The position numbers and the translations under genes are program-made. This document shows positions 33,762-42,019 of a stretch of DNA of 42,844 nucleotides, in pieces (position 1 is the first letter of the stretch; each line of letters starts with the position of its first letter). The DNA lies in assembly GCA_002729235.1 (NCBI GenBank), contig PBTY01000061.1, forward strand, positions 5,738 through 48,581. The letters run 5' to 3'. The DNA comes from Rickettsiales bacterium. Lineage in GTDB: Bacteria > Bacteroidota > Bacteroidia > Cytophagales > Cyclobacteriaceae. A model generated the notes under the pieces. It did no database searches. It was not told the origin of the DNA and was given only the letters and a program-made list of their open reading frames with translations.

Positions 33762-34438
33762 AATCCTAATGATTTAAGTCGATCAGTCATGTCGCTGGAA
33801 CTGAGAATCTTCAATCCTCTACGCTGATCTCGGGCAATCAGAAACATACTATTAGCTACATCTGATGCTTTTATTGACCACAATCTCCTCTTCAGCCCCA
33901 CCATAAAGAAACTCAAAAATGCTGAGAACCCTTTTGCTAAAGTCTCTCCCAATCTAAACTCATCTCGATTGCCAAGCAATAGTGAAGGCCTGAATATCAT
34001 GAGTGCCGGTAGCTTCATTTCACGAAGTTTTTCCTCTACCTCACCTTTCACTTGATTATAGAATAATGGAGAATTGGAGTTCGCTCCTGCTGAAGTAACA
34101 ATAAGGTACTGACGGAACATTTCGGATTTCTTTGCAATCCGTGCCATTTCCAAAGGATAATCAAGATCTACTTTCTTGAATTTTTCTTTTGAACCTGCCT
34201 GCTTCATAGTGGTCCCCAGGCAGCAGAAATAATCATTGGCTTGCAAACGATCTGAGTATTGGCCCAATTGATCAAAATCCTCAATAATAATCTCCTCAAT
34301 ACGATCATTGCTAAGATTTAATGGCTTTCTAGTAACCAACTTAATCGAATTATAGTAGGTGTTTTCTAGAAGCACGTTGACCAGTGCTCTACCTACAAGA
34401 CCGGTACATCCAATTACTAATGCAGAATTATTTGGCAT
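33758..34438 (-). CDS. NAD(P)-binding SDR-like protein (atypical epimerase/oxidoreductase, HTATIP2-like)
   Basis: 226 residues. Rossmann GCTGLVG at 10-16, then short-chain-type strands (LVTRKPLNL, DYFCCLGTTMKQAGS, YLIVTSAGANSNSPLFYNQVKG with a Tyr-x3-Lys at FYNQVKG, MIFRPSLLLGNRDEFR). This matches the small single-domain atypical SDRs related to HTATIP2/YbjT; the substrate is not predictable. The stop overlaps the dtd start as ATGA, suggesting coupled translation but not necessarily shared function. It starts 21 bp downstream of the DUF1232 gene stop. Confidence 0.8.
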   Translation of the reverse strand: MPNNSALVIGCTGLVGRALVNVLLENTYYNSIKLVTRKPLNLSNDRIEEIIIEDFDQLGQYSDRLQANDYFCCLGTTMKQAGSKEKFKKVDLDYPLEMARIAKKSEMFRQYLIVTSAGANSNSPLFYNQVKGEVEEKLREMKLPALMIFRPSLLLGNRDEFRLGETLAKGFSAFLSFFMVGLKRRLWSIKASDVANSMFLIARDQRRGLKILSSSDMTDRLKSLGF

Positions 34439-34459
34439 ATAAGCTTTTTGTGATTGTAG

Positions 34460-34849
34460 TTATGCGTTGGCTTCTTCCCAAACTCTGAATTTTGCAATAT
34501 CATCTGCAAGACTCTTGAAAATGAAGTAAACTAACGAAATATCGTCTGTTAAGCCTAAAGCTGGTATGAAATCAGGTATTAGATCAATCGGAGTAATAAA
34601 GTACACCAAAGCAAAAACCAGGGTAAGCATGGTTGTTGCAGAAAATGCTCGATAAGAGCCATTAATATGAGCGCGGACCATTCGTATGATCACTTGCAAT
34701 TGATAGATAAAAGTAGATCGCTCCTCTGAATCAGAGTTCAATTTATCTACTTTGGATTTAACCTCAGTAATAAGCCCTTTTACCTTGTCGTTTTCAGTAA
34801 GGGTCTCTTTAGCTTTCTTAAATATCTGATCAATTTTTATTTTACTCAT
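34460..34849 (-). CDS. YkvA/DUF1232-family small membrane protein
   Basis: 129 residues. The DUF1232 signature lies near residues 80-110: a hydrophobic helix (TMLTLVFALVYFITP) followed by PIDLIPDFIPALGLTDDI and VYFIFKSLADDI. The N-terminal ~60 residues are charged and helical. Function unknown across the family; a membrane location is likely. It sits 3 bp after the preceding minus-strand gene, in one transcription unit with it. Confidence 0.83.
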   Translation of the reverse strand: MSKIKIDQIFKKAKETLTENDKVKGLITEVKSKVDKLNSDSEERSTFIYQLQVIIRMVRAHINGSYRAFSATTMLTLVFALVYFITPIDLIPDFIPALGLTDDISLVYFIFKSLADDIAKFRVWEEANA

Positions 34850-34852
34850 AAA

Positions 34853-35374
34853 CTAAAATAACTCTCTTATCTCGTTTTTAATATATCCTAAAGCTCCAGA
34901 AATGGTATCTGTTTGATTAGACACATTCTTTTCAAAGACCTTTTTGGCTAAATCTAAACTAGTAGCCTCACCCCTAAGTTCATTTGCTGACTCATTGATC
35001 ATAGAAATCAATTGCTCCACGGCACTTTTAACATAAATCCATGCGTCATCTGACATATAAACCTGCTGAGAGAGATTATGATTCAATTCATTGCGGATTT
35101 CTGAAACCATTAACCCTTGCAGTTGTCCTGCAGTCATCCCTTTTTCATTCAATCTGGGAATGATGTTATTTGGGGAAATTCTTTCCAGAAGCAAGCAAAC
35201 TCTCTCATAGGCCTGCATTCTCACCGGAAGCACCGTTTCTTGATTCTTATGTCTCAAAGTCAGGTGTAATTCATCTAATTGTTTGTTGAAAAAAGAACGA
35301 ACCATCAAATAGGTACTGTACAAAATTAGTACCGCTGGAATCGTAATTTTCAAAAGGTCGTAAACCATCTCCAT
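34853..35374 (-). CDS. Hypothetical single-pass membrane protein with cytoplasmic helical domain
   Basis: About 173 residues from the ATG at 35374. A longer frame to 35407 would start inside a TAATTTTG promoter-like box (35405-35412, minus), so I prefer the inner start. One N-terminal membrane helix (LLKITIPAVLILYSTYLMVRSFF) is followed by a helical region with VLPVRMQAYERVCLLLERI and SEIRNELNHNLSQQVYMSDDAW. This pattern is common in a conserved but uncharacterised Bacteroidota family. It is divergent from the IscA-like gene and followed 3 bp later by the DUF1232 gene. Confidence 0.72.
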   Translation of the reverse strand: MEMVYDLLKITIPAVLILYSTYLMVRSFFNKQLDELHLTLRHKNQETVLPVRMQAYERVCLLLERISPNNIIPRLNEKGMTAGQLQGLMVSEIRNELNHNLSQQVYMSDDAWIYVKSAVEQLISMINESANELRGEATSLDLAKKVFEKNVSNQTDTISGALGYIKNEIRELF

Positions 35375-35430
35375 AATCCTTGTGTTAGCGGTTAGGTTAA
35401 GATTCAAAATTAAGTATTTTCTTTGGCGTT

Positions 35431-35730
35431 ATGAATGTACCCGTGCACATTACTGAGAAAGCTCGAAAAGAAATCAAAGACATCATCAACAATAAGAAGA
35501 TCCCTGTAGGATATGGCCTGCGTGTTGGGGTAAAAGGAGGTGGCTGCGGTGTATCATTCATTCTTGGTTTTGACAAGGAAAAGGAAAATGATCAGAGTTA
35601 TAATGTAGATGGTATTCCTGTCTACATACAAAAACGGGAAATGATGTTTCTTATTGGTAAAGAGGTAGATTTTTATGAAGGTTCGGATGCAAGAGGCTTT
35701 GTTTTTACTGACCCTGCAAAGACTAGCTAA
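35431..35730 (+). CDS. IscA/HesB-like protein lacking the C-terminal cysteine pair
   Basis: 99 residues, matching the core of A-type Fe-S carriers: ITEKARKEIKDII, then GLRVGVKGGGCGVSFILGF with Cys39, and EVDFYEGSDARGFVFTDP. Canonical IscA/ErpA/SufA end with a CGCG-type motif supplying two more cluster ligands; here the protein ends DPAKTS, and Cys39 is the only cysteine. It may have lost cluster binding, bind iron or a cluster through other residues, or work as a dimer. No frameshift is visible: the stop falls inside the 4-bp convergent overlap with folB (35727-35730). No other Fe-S assembly gene is in the window. Confidence 0.85.
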   Translation: MNVPVHITEKARKEIKDIINNKKIPVGYGLRVGVKGGGCGVSFILGFDKEKENDQSYNVDGIPVYIQKREMMFLIGKEVDFYEGSDARGFVFTDPAKTS

Positions 35731-36077
35731 CCTTCCAAAGTAACTACTGCGCGATGACACAACCCTTTAATTGGTGGATTGTACTTGCTCACTTTCACTT
35801 TCACTTGATTGACTTGAGGAAATTCGGACTTCAACTGTCGGATCATTTTACCTGCCAGGTGCTCTAATAGCTGGGCATCGATATTCATCACCTCTGCAAC
35901 AACCTCATAGACACGCTCATAATTAACCGTACCTTCCAGTTTGTCCTCCATTGCAGCATCTGTAAAGTCAACATCCAACTCCACATCTACACTGTACTTA
36001 TTCCCAATTTTACGCTCCTCCTCATAATATCCATGACGAGCGTAAAACTCCATTCCTTCTAATGCAACTTTACCCAT
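35727..36077 (-). CDS. folB: Dihydroneopterin aldolase
   Basis: 116 residues, normal for FolB. It cleaves 7,8-dihydroneopterin to 6-hydroxymethyl-dihydropterin and glycolaldehyde in folate synthesis. Landmarks: VALEGMEFYARHGYYEEER (His15-Gly16), GTVNYERVYEVV with the substrate-contacting Tyr, LLEHLAGKM near 70-78, and the C-terminal KVKVSKYNPPI with the catalytic-type Lys. It follows the DivIVA-domain gene with no gap and converges with the IscA-like gene, overlapping it by 4 bp. Its presence means the QueD/PTPS protein is not needed to bypass FolB. Confidence 0.93.
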   Translation of the reverse strand: MGKVALEGMEFYARHGYYEEERKIGNKYSVDVELDVDFTDAAMEDKLEGTVNYERVYEVVAEVMNIDAQLLEHLAGKMIRQLKSEFPQVNQVKVKVSKYNPPIKGLCHRAVVTLEG

Positions 36078-36860
36078 TTACTCGCCCAACTCATCGAAAA
36101 ATGATCCGCCACTTGCAGGTTTAGAAGCAACACGATCTTTTGGTTTTGGTGTTCTCACGGGCGCAGTTCGAACTGGCTTAGGTTCTTCTACAGGCTGCGA
36201 TGCTTCGGGTTTCTTGACTTCTGGCTGCTTTATAGGATCCATTTTCACAGGTTTTACCTGTAAGTTTTCCTTATTGATTCTTTCTTCGGATTCTCTTACC
36301 AGCGCTCTTACACGTTTGGTATGGTCTTCCATTTTGAAATCACCCTTTTGTTTGGCCGTTCTATTTACTCTATCAAGAATATCATCTGAAAAGTTCTTCA
36401 ATTCGGAGATGATATTATCTCGATGATTTTCAAGATTCTTATAATTCTGTTCCAATTCCTTGATAGCATCCTGCATCTCTTCAATGATCTGCCGAGCTTC
36501 CATTTCAGACTTTTCAATGATGTTTTTAGCCTTAGACTTAGCCTCAGACATCATTGCCTCAGCATTCATTTGGGTTTCCTTAAGATGAAGTTCTGCCGCC
36601 TTATTAGCCTGATCAATTAAATTAGCTCCAGTATCTTCAGCTGTTTTCAATGTCTTGAACAACGAGCTTTCCACCTCTCGCAGCTTTTGAACCTCCTTCT
36701 CAGCCTGATCCAGCTTAATTTTATACTCCTTGTTCTCATCGAGAACGCGCTCCCATTCGTTGGATAGTGACAAGAGAAATGCACTCACCTCATCCTTATC
36801 GTATCCACGAAGTTTCTTCTCAAAATTTTTCTGTCTTATTTCTAACGGAGTAATTTTCAT
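36078..36860 (-). CDS. DivIVA-domain coiled-coil protein
   Basis: 260 residues. N-terminus MKITPLEIRQKNFEKKLRGYDKDEVSAFL is the DivIVA membrane-curvature-binding domain pattern (I-x3-x-F-x-x-x-RGY-x-x-x-EVD-x-FL). Residues ~40-190 are a continuous, charged coiled coil rich in Glu/Lys/Ala, then a proline-rich basic linker (~200-245, VEEPKPVRTAPVRTPKPK) ends in GGSFFDELGE. DivIVA-type proteins mark septa or poles in Gram-positives; the Bacteroidota version is not well characterised. The folB gene follows directly without spacing. Confidence 0.88.
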   Translation of the reverse strand: MKITPLEIRQKNFEKKLRGYDKDEVSAFLLSLSNEWERVLDENKEYKIKLDQAEKEVQKLREVESSLFKTLKTAEDTGANLIDQANKAAELHLKETQMNAEAMMSEAKSKAKNIIEKSEMEARQIIEEMQDAIKELEQNYKNLENHRDNIISELKNFSDDILDRVNRTAKQKGDFKMEDHTKRVRALVRESEERINKENLQVKPVKMDPIKQPEVKKPEASQPVEEPKPVRTAPVRTPKPKDRVASKPASGGSFFDELGE

Positions 36861-36883
36861 TGTTCCTGTTTTCTAGAATAAAA

Positions 36884-37801
36884 TTAAACTGAATGCTCAA
36901 TTTCCCAAACTGAGATGGTGCGATCGTCGCTACAAGATACTAACCAATTGTGATAATCCATCCACAAGAGCTTATTCACTGAAGTAGCGTGTCCTGCATG
37001 TCGAGCCTTATCTATCACTTTTAGCAATCGAAACTCCTGGGCATCCCACACTTTTACGGACTTATCCATACTGCATGTTGCAAAGTACTTTTCATCCGGA
37101 CTAAAGTCTAAATGATTGATTGCATACATGTGTCCTACTACCTCTTCCACCAACTGATAATCATTATCAATATCCCAAACTTTGTACCGTGCATCCCTGC
37201 TAGTGCTAATCAAAACCGGCATCTGTGGATGATAACGAAGTGAAAACACAGAAATTTCATGTGCCTTAAACTCCTTTTTAGTTTCCAAAGTATGTGAGTC
37301 CAATATCCGTATCTGATAATCACTAGACCCTACAGCTAATTCATTGCCCTTTGGTGATATCGCTAACGTACGAACGCTTACCTCACTTAACTTGACAGAC
37401 TTAATGATGTTCAGATTCCAATCAACCTGAAACAACTCACCAGAGGCTGTACTCACAAAAATTAACTCATCAGTAATCTGAATATCAAAGATGGCCACAT
37501 TAGTCAATTGCAGAGAACCAACTTCTTCCTTCTTATCCACATTGATCAAATGAATTCCACTAAAATTCTGACCTACCACTAACAAATTGTGTTTCTCAGA
37601 AAACGCCATAGCATATACTGAAGAAGGCACTTTGACAATCATTTGTCCTGTCTCCGGATTAATCAAATCCCACAGCACAACCATTCCATCACCTCCAGCG
37701 GAAAAAAAGGTGGAGTCACTGTATCGACAGAGCGTGTATAAACAATCTTTATGCCCGGTTAAAGTATGTTGTTTTTTTACTTGAATTGCGCTCATAATCA
37801 A
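36884..37801 (-). CDS. WD40-repeat beta-propeller protein
   Basis: 305 residues, nearly all WD40 repeats: HTLTGHKDCLYTLCRYSDSTFFSAGGDGMVVLWDLI, then blades ending near AVGSSDYQIRILD, STSRDARYKVWDI, ATCSMDKSVKVWDA and SCSDDRTISVWEIE. About six to seven blades, enough for one closed propeller. No signal peptide and no enzymatic domain, so a cytoplasmic scaffold is the likely role. A start at codon 3 (MSAIQV) is also possible. It precedes the DivIVA-domain gene by 23 bp, and the two may be co-transcribed; a link to cell-envelope organisation is only a guess. Confidence 0.9.
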   Translation of the reverse strand: MIMSAIQVKKQHTLTGHKDCLYTLCRYSDSTFFSAGGDGMVVLWDLINPETGQMIVKVPSSVYAMAFSEKHNLLVVGQNFSGIHLINVDKKEEVGSLQLTNVAIFDIQITDELIFVSTASGELFQVDWNLNIIKSVKLSEVSVRTLAISPKGNELAVGSSDYQIRILDSHTLETKKEFKAHEISVFSLRYHPQMPVLISTSRDARYKVWDIDNDYQLVEEVVGHMYAINHLDFSPDEKYFATCSMDKSVKVWDAQEFRLLKVIDKARHAGHATSVNKLLWMDYHNWLVSCSDDRTISVWEIEHSV

Positions 37802-37843
37802 TAAATTCGATGTAAAATTAACTTAAGGTTATCAGATTAGGTC

Positions 37844-38449
37844 ATGCCTTTATTATTATCTAAACAAATAAGTGATTGCGCGGCATATGCTGTGTGGAAC
37901 ATCCAAGAAACCAATCAAGTTCTTTTGAGCATGGTTGACGAGGAAGTTCCTACTAATATGAATCCTACACGACTAGCTGAATGGATAGTAGGACGTATTT
38001 TAATCAAAAGTTTGTGCGGTCAATTTGGTATTGATTATAAAGGTGTAGCAGCTCGAGAAACGGGGAAGCCTCACCTAGTTGGAACTGATGTGGAGATATC
38101 CATTTCTCACTCTTTTCCCATGGCTGCAGCAATGATTCATAAAAAGAGCCCGTGCGGGATTGACCTGGAGCGAATGCGTAGCAAACTGATCCGAATTCAA
38201 GACAAGTTCGTGAATGAAACAGAAACAGCATACTTGAACAATCTGGAGAAGCTTTGTGCTATTTGGTGCGGAAAGGAAGCTCTTTACAAAATCTATGGCC
38301 GTAAAAAGCTAAGTATGAAAGACGAAACATTCATTGAATTTGAATCAGACGAAATCATGAATGGGTTGATTAAAAAAGATGGTGATGAACAACGATACAG
38401 AATCCATTATGAGGCCGTAAAGGACTATTACCTTGCCTACAGCATCTGA
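37844..38449 (+). CDS. 4'-phosphopantetheinyl transferase superfamily protein
   Basis: 201 residues. Transfers phosphopantetheine from CoA to a carrier-protein serine. Visible motifs: RETGKPHLVG at 71-80, SISHSFPMAA at 86-95, the Mg-binding GIDLERM at 105-111 (Asp107, Glu109), and WCGKEALYKIYG at 141-152 (Trp141, Lys144, Glu145, Lys149). The layout is Sfp-like, though the short length puts it nearer compact single-gene holo-ACP synthase-type members. No polyketide or nonribosomal gene is in the window, so acyl carrier protein is a plausible target. Its TGA stop abuts the convergent SirB1-type stop in a TGATCA palindrome. Confidence 0.9.
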   Translation: MPLLLSKQISDCAAYAVWNIQETNQVLLSMVDEEVPTNMNPTRLAEWIVGRILIKSLCGQFGIDYKGVAARETGKPHLVGTDVEISISHSFPMAAAMIHKKSPCGIDLERMRSKLIRIQDKFVNETETAYLNNLEKLCAIWCGKEALYKIYGRKKLSMKDETFIEFESDEIMNGLIKKDGDEQRYRIHYEAVKDYYLAYSI

Positions 38450-39304
38450 TCATTCAAATCCAGTATACTGATCATCCAGTCTCTTCAAGACAACTTTAAT
38501 CTCATCGGATTTATGATAATCTCCTAGTTTTTCAAACGAGACAATCAAATTCCTCAAAGATCTTAGCACAATATCCAGATGACTACAAGGCTCATAGAAT
38601 AAATCCTGAGGCGGAATATTTAAATGATCCAGGTAATTATCAATATCTTCTCGAGAGAAGATCAAACCCTTATTGAATGCATTGATGTAGAATTCTGTAC
38701 CTTCACTTTGATACTTGAGAATGAATAAATTTGGCAAATTCACACCATAAACTGGAATCTCCATCTTTTTGGCAATTAGGAGATATACCGAACAAAGTGA
38801 TATTGGATTACCCTTTTTAGATTCCAAAACCGCATTGATCATGCTATTGGCTGGTGAATGGAAATTTTTAGTATTTGCCCGGAACTTGAACTTATTAAAT
38901 AGCACACTATTCATTATTCTAACCTGATCAAATGGCATCAGATCTTCCGAAAACTCTCTCCAAACCTCTGTATATAGTTGATGAACCTCTTGCTTGAGTT
39001 CCTCTACATCCAAATCCGGGTATTGATAAGTAGCAACAAGCCAAAGTCCTTCTAATAAATCTTCAGAACGGTTTTCTTTCCAGTCAACAAGGCGTTCCTG
39101 AAACAACTCAAACTGAAGGGTATGAATCAAATCCTCAATTCTTCGCTGAATCATTGGATTGAAATTAGTCTCCCACTCTGCTTCGAGAAGAGGAATCACA
39201 CCTGTCCCTATCTCCATCAGTTTTTGCTCAACATGAGTTACAATTTCTTCATCCTCGTCTTCAAGAAGGGTAACCAATGCTTTTAATTCACTGTCCTTGA
39301 TCAA
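38450..39304 (-). CDS. SirB1/transglutaminase-like family protein
   Basis: 284 residues. The N-terminal ~70 residues form a HEAT-like helical region (LLEDEDEEIVTHVEQKLMEIG). The rest matches the SirB1 N-terminal/transglutaminase-like fold: NSVLFNKFKFRANTKNFHSPANSMINAVLESKKGNPISL with the conserved GNPISL, a Cys in LCSVYLLIAKK that sits where the catalytic Cys would, VYGVNLPNLFILKY, and FYINAFNKG near residue 197. The function is not known; a protease-like role in the family is unproven. It ends exactly against the PPTase stop and starts 71 bp downstream of the carboxylase stop. Confidence 0.85.
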   Translation of the reverse strand: MIKDSELKALVTLLEDEDEEIVTHVEQKLMEIGTGVIPLLEAEWETNFNPMIQRRIEDLIHTLQFELFQERLVDWKENRSEDLLEGLWLVATYQYPDLDVEELKQEVHQLYTEVWREFSEDLMPFDQVRIMNSVLFNKFKFRANTKNFHSPANSMINAVLESKKGNPISLCSVYLLIAKKMEIPVYGVNLPNLFILKYQSEGTEFYINAFNKGLIFSREDIDNYLDHLNIPPQDLFYEPCSHLDIVLRSLRNLIVSFEKLGDYHKSDEIKVVLKRLDDQYTGFE

Positions 39305-39375
39305 TGCTTGATTTGTCTAGAGTTCATCAATTAAGTTTGGACTTTACTGTCCCAATTGACCAAAGTAAATGATTT

Positions 39376-41004
39376 CTACGTTTGAATCACACCAACATTC
39401 ATGGATTTTTCAATCGGTGCATTATTTGCTGCCTCTATTCCCATGGAAATGACCTTTCTAGTCTCCAATGGATCAATTACACCATCCACCCAAAGCTGTG
39501 AAGCCGCGTAATATGGACTTAGTTTCGCATCATAGGATGCCTTTATCTCATCCAGCATCTTTTGTTGGTCTTCCTCAGAGATTTCTTTGCCCTTGGCCTT
39601 CATCGTGGAAACTTTGATTTGTAGCAATGTTTTGGCCGCAGACTTACCACTCATTACTGCGATTTGTGCATTCGGCCAGGCATAAATCAATCGAGGATCA
39701 TAAGCTTTACCACACATTGCATAGTTACCTGCACCATACGATGCTCCCATCACAATACTGAACTTTGGTACTACGGAATTGGAAACGGCATTCACCATTT
39801 TAGCACCGTCTTTGATAATACCTCCATGCTCTGATCTACTTCCAACCATGAATCCATTAACATCGTGAAGGAATACCAATGGAATTTTACGCTGATTGCA
39901 GTTCATGATGAATCGAGCAGCTTTGTCGGCAGAATCTGAGTAGATCACTCCACCCATTTGCATCTCACCTTTTTTCGTTTTCACCACAGTGCGCTGATTT
40001 GCAACAATTCCTACGCTCCAGCCATCGATACGAGCATATCCACAAACAAGTGTCTTACCATACAGCTCCTTGTATTGCTCAAACTCAGAGTCATCCACCA
40101 TGCACTTGATGATGTCAACCATATCATAAGGAGTACTTCGATCGTTCGGAAATAGGCCAAAGATATTTTTCGGATCTTCTTTTGGAGGTGCTGGCTTAAT
40201 ACGGTTAAATCCAGCTTTATCTGCATCCCCTATCCTATCGAAAGTCCTTTTGATGGCATCCAGACATTCCTTGTCTCCAGGATATTTGTTATCTGTAACT
40301 CCAGAAATCTCACAATGCGTAGTTGCTCCACCTAACGTTTCATTATCTACATCTTCACCGATTGCAGCTTTCACCAGGTAACTACCTGCTAAAAATATGG
40401 ATCCCGTCTTATCAACTATCATCGCTTCATCCGCCATAATAGGTAAATAGGCTCCTCCGGCCACACAACTACCCATGATAGCCGCTATCTGGATGATTCC
40501 ATCAGACGACATCTTAGCGTTGTTTCGAAACTGACGACCAAAGTGTTCCTTATCAGGAAAAATTTCATCCTGCATCGGCAAGAAGACTCCAGCACTGTCC
40601 ACCAAATAAATAATTGGAAGCTTGTTCTCAATGGCAATTTCCTGTGCTCTTAGATTCTTTTTAGCCGTCATTGGAAACCAGGCTCCTGCTTTCACTGTGG
40701 CATCATTGGCTACAATCACACACTGACGACCAGACACATAACCTATTCCTGTCACAACTCCGGCTGAAGGGCATCCACCCCACTCTTCGTACATTCCATC
40801 AGCAGCAAATGCTCCGACTTCAAGGAATGCATCCATTGAGTCAACTAAATAGGCAATACGTTCTCGAGCAGATAGTTTTCCTTTTTCGTGAAGCTTTTCA
40901 AGTTTCTTAGCTCCTCCACCTTCATGAACCTTTAGTAGCTTTCTTTTAAGTTCTGATAAAAGGAGTTTATTGGAATCTTCGTTTTTATTGAATTTCAAAT
41001 CCAT
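39376..41004 (-). CDS. Acyl-CoA carboxylase carboxyltransferase (beta) subunit, MCC/PCC type
   Basis: About 542 residues from the ATG at 41004 (MDLKFNKNED). The longer frame to 41067 starts inside the terminator of the upstream mlaD gene and adds an unconserved leader, so I reject it. The subunit transfers carboxyl from biotin to an acyl-CoA. Sequence features: GGGAKKLEKLHEKGKLSARERI opening, GGCPSAGVVTGIGYVSGRQ, NDATVKAGAWFPMTAKKNLRAQEIA, DEIFPDKEHFGRQFRNNAKMS, MGSCVAGGAYLPIMADEAM, then the second crotonase half (VNGFMVGSRSEHGGIIKDGAKMV, GASYGAGNYAMCGKAYDPR). Closest to methylcrotonyl- or related acyl-CoA carboxylases. The biotin-bearing alpha subunit is not in the window. Confidence 0.92.
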   Translation of the reverse strand: MDLKFNKNEDSNKLLLSELKRKLLKVHEGGGAKKLEKLHEKGKLSARERIAYLVDSMDAFLEVGAFAADGMYEEWGGCPSAGVVTGIGYVSGRQCVIVANDATVKAGAWFPMTAKKNLRAQEIAIENKLPIIYLVDSAGVFLPMQDEIFPDKEHFGRQFRNNAKMSSDGIIQIAAIMGSCVAGGAYLPIMADEAMIVDKTGSIFLAGSYLVKAAIGEDVDNETLGGATTHCEISGVTDNKYPGDKECLDAIKRTFDRIGDADKAGFNRIKPAPPKEDPKNIFGLFPNDRSTPYDMVDIIKCMVDDSEFEQYKELYGKTLVCGYARIDGWSVGIVANQRTVVKTKKGEMQMGGVIYSDSADKAARFIMNCNQRKIPLVFLHDVNGFMVGSRSEHGGIIKDGAKMVNAVSNSVVPKFSIVMGASYGAGNYAMCGKAYDPRLIYAWPNAQIAVMSGKSAAKTLLQIKVSTMKAKGKEISEEDQQKMLDEIKASYDAKLSPYYAASQLWVDGVIDPLETRKVISMGIEAANNAPIEKSMNVGVIQT

Positions 41005-41040
41005 AAAAATGCAATTGGGGTGTTGGGTTAATACGTACAG

Positions 41041-41072
41041 AAAAGAGAATTGACTTTGGGATGTCAATTCTC
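41041..41072 (-). terminator. Terminator downstream of mlaD, overlapping its stop codon
   Basis: GAGAATTGAC (41045-41054) pairs with GTCAATTCTC (41063-41072) around an 8-base loop, followed on the minus strand by TTTT (complement of 41041-41044). The mlaD TGA (41064-41066) lies inside the stem. It supports the inner start for the carboxylase gene. Confidence 0.7.
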
Positions 41073-42005
41073 GTTTTCCAGATCTTTCATCACTTTCTTG
41101 TGACTCTTACCTAGAGGAGCAAAGAAGTGCTTAGGGTAATAATTCAAATGATTCGCCAGACTATCGAAATCAGTTACCGTTTTTTGGATGGCATTATACA
41201 AGGAATCATTAGATATAAATTTCCCAAGAGTCCCGTTAGGATTTCTTAGTTCTGCAAGTGTATAATTCAAGCTATCTAAAGTTCCTCTCACCGAAGCAAG
41301 GGTCTCATTGATTTGAAGATTGTTTAATGAATCCAATACACCTTCCGTTTTGTTCATGATTGGATCAATCTGATCAAGCTTATCATTCAGTTTAGCTATC
41401 AAAGACGAAGTGTTAGACATGATTTGAGCCAGTTCGTACTGATTATCACCAATAATTTCATTCACACTCTTAGTCATAATCTTTACCTCATCCAAGGTTT
41501 CATTGATTTTCTCACCAGAACCTTTCAATCCAATCAAGATTTCATTCACCCGAGTAATGGTTGTGTTCAGGTTACTTGCAACAGGCTCTGCACTGGCAAA
41601 AATTTCGCTCAACCCTTTGTCCTGGAATGGAATAAGTGTATCTCCGGGCTCTATCGTATTCGTAAGAGGTCCTACGGTAAGGATAATTCCCTTACTTCCT
41701 AAAAAGTCTGTATTGGAAAGTGATGCTACGGTTGAATCCCCTAATTGAATATTTTCATCAATATCCAGCTCAACCAATATCAGATTTTGTGCATCCTGTA
41801 AAAGTTGGATCCTGCTTACCCTACCCACTGCTAATCCATTGATAATAACCGGATTGCTTTTATTCAACCCATCGACATTGTCGTAGAGTACATAGAACTT
41901 GTTGGTTGGGGAGAAAAAATCCTTTCCCTTTAAAAAATTGAAACCGTAATAAAGTAACACCCCTGCTATAAGTGCAATTAGTCCTACTTTGAATTCTTTT
42001 GACAT
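41064..42005 (-). CDS. MlaD/MCE-family protein
   Basis: 313 residues. One N-terminal membrane helix (VGLIALIAGVLLYYGFNFLKG, ~7-27) followed by an MCE domain (~35-120; VDGLNKSNPVIINGLAVGRVSRI, then LVELDIDENIQLGDSTVASL). A long helical tail follows (~150-290) with repeats such as NTTITRVNEILIGLKGSG. MlaD-type proteins form hexameric periplasmic lipid-transport channels with an MlaEF ABC transporter; those genes are not in the window. It lies 14 bp after the amidase gene, a common pair in Bacteroidota. Confidence 0.9.
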   Translation of the reverse strand: MSKEFKVGLIALIAGVLLYYGFNFLKGKDFFSPTNKFYVLYDNVDGLNKSNPVIINGLAVGRVSRIQLLQDAQNLILVELDIDENIQLGDSTVASLSNTDFLGSKGIILTVGPLTNTIEPGDTLIPFQDKGLSEIFASAEPVASNLNTTITRVNEILIGLKGSGEKINETLDEVKIMTKSVNEIIGDNQYELAQIMSNTSSLIAKLNDKLDQIDPIMNKTEGVLDSLNNLQINETLASVRGTLDSLNYTLAELRNPNGTLGKFISNDSLYNAIQKTVTDFDSLANHLNYYPKHFFAPLGKSHKKVMKDLENEN

Positions 42006-42019
42006 GCTAGCGCTATTAG

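Noticed and set aside
39376-41067. Longest start for the carboxylase at 41067
   Set aside because: It lies within the mlaD stop and terminator hairpin and adds 21 residues unlike the family N-terminus; the ATG at 41004 matches the usual start.
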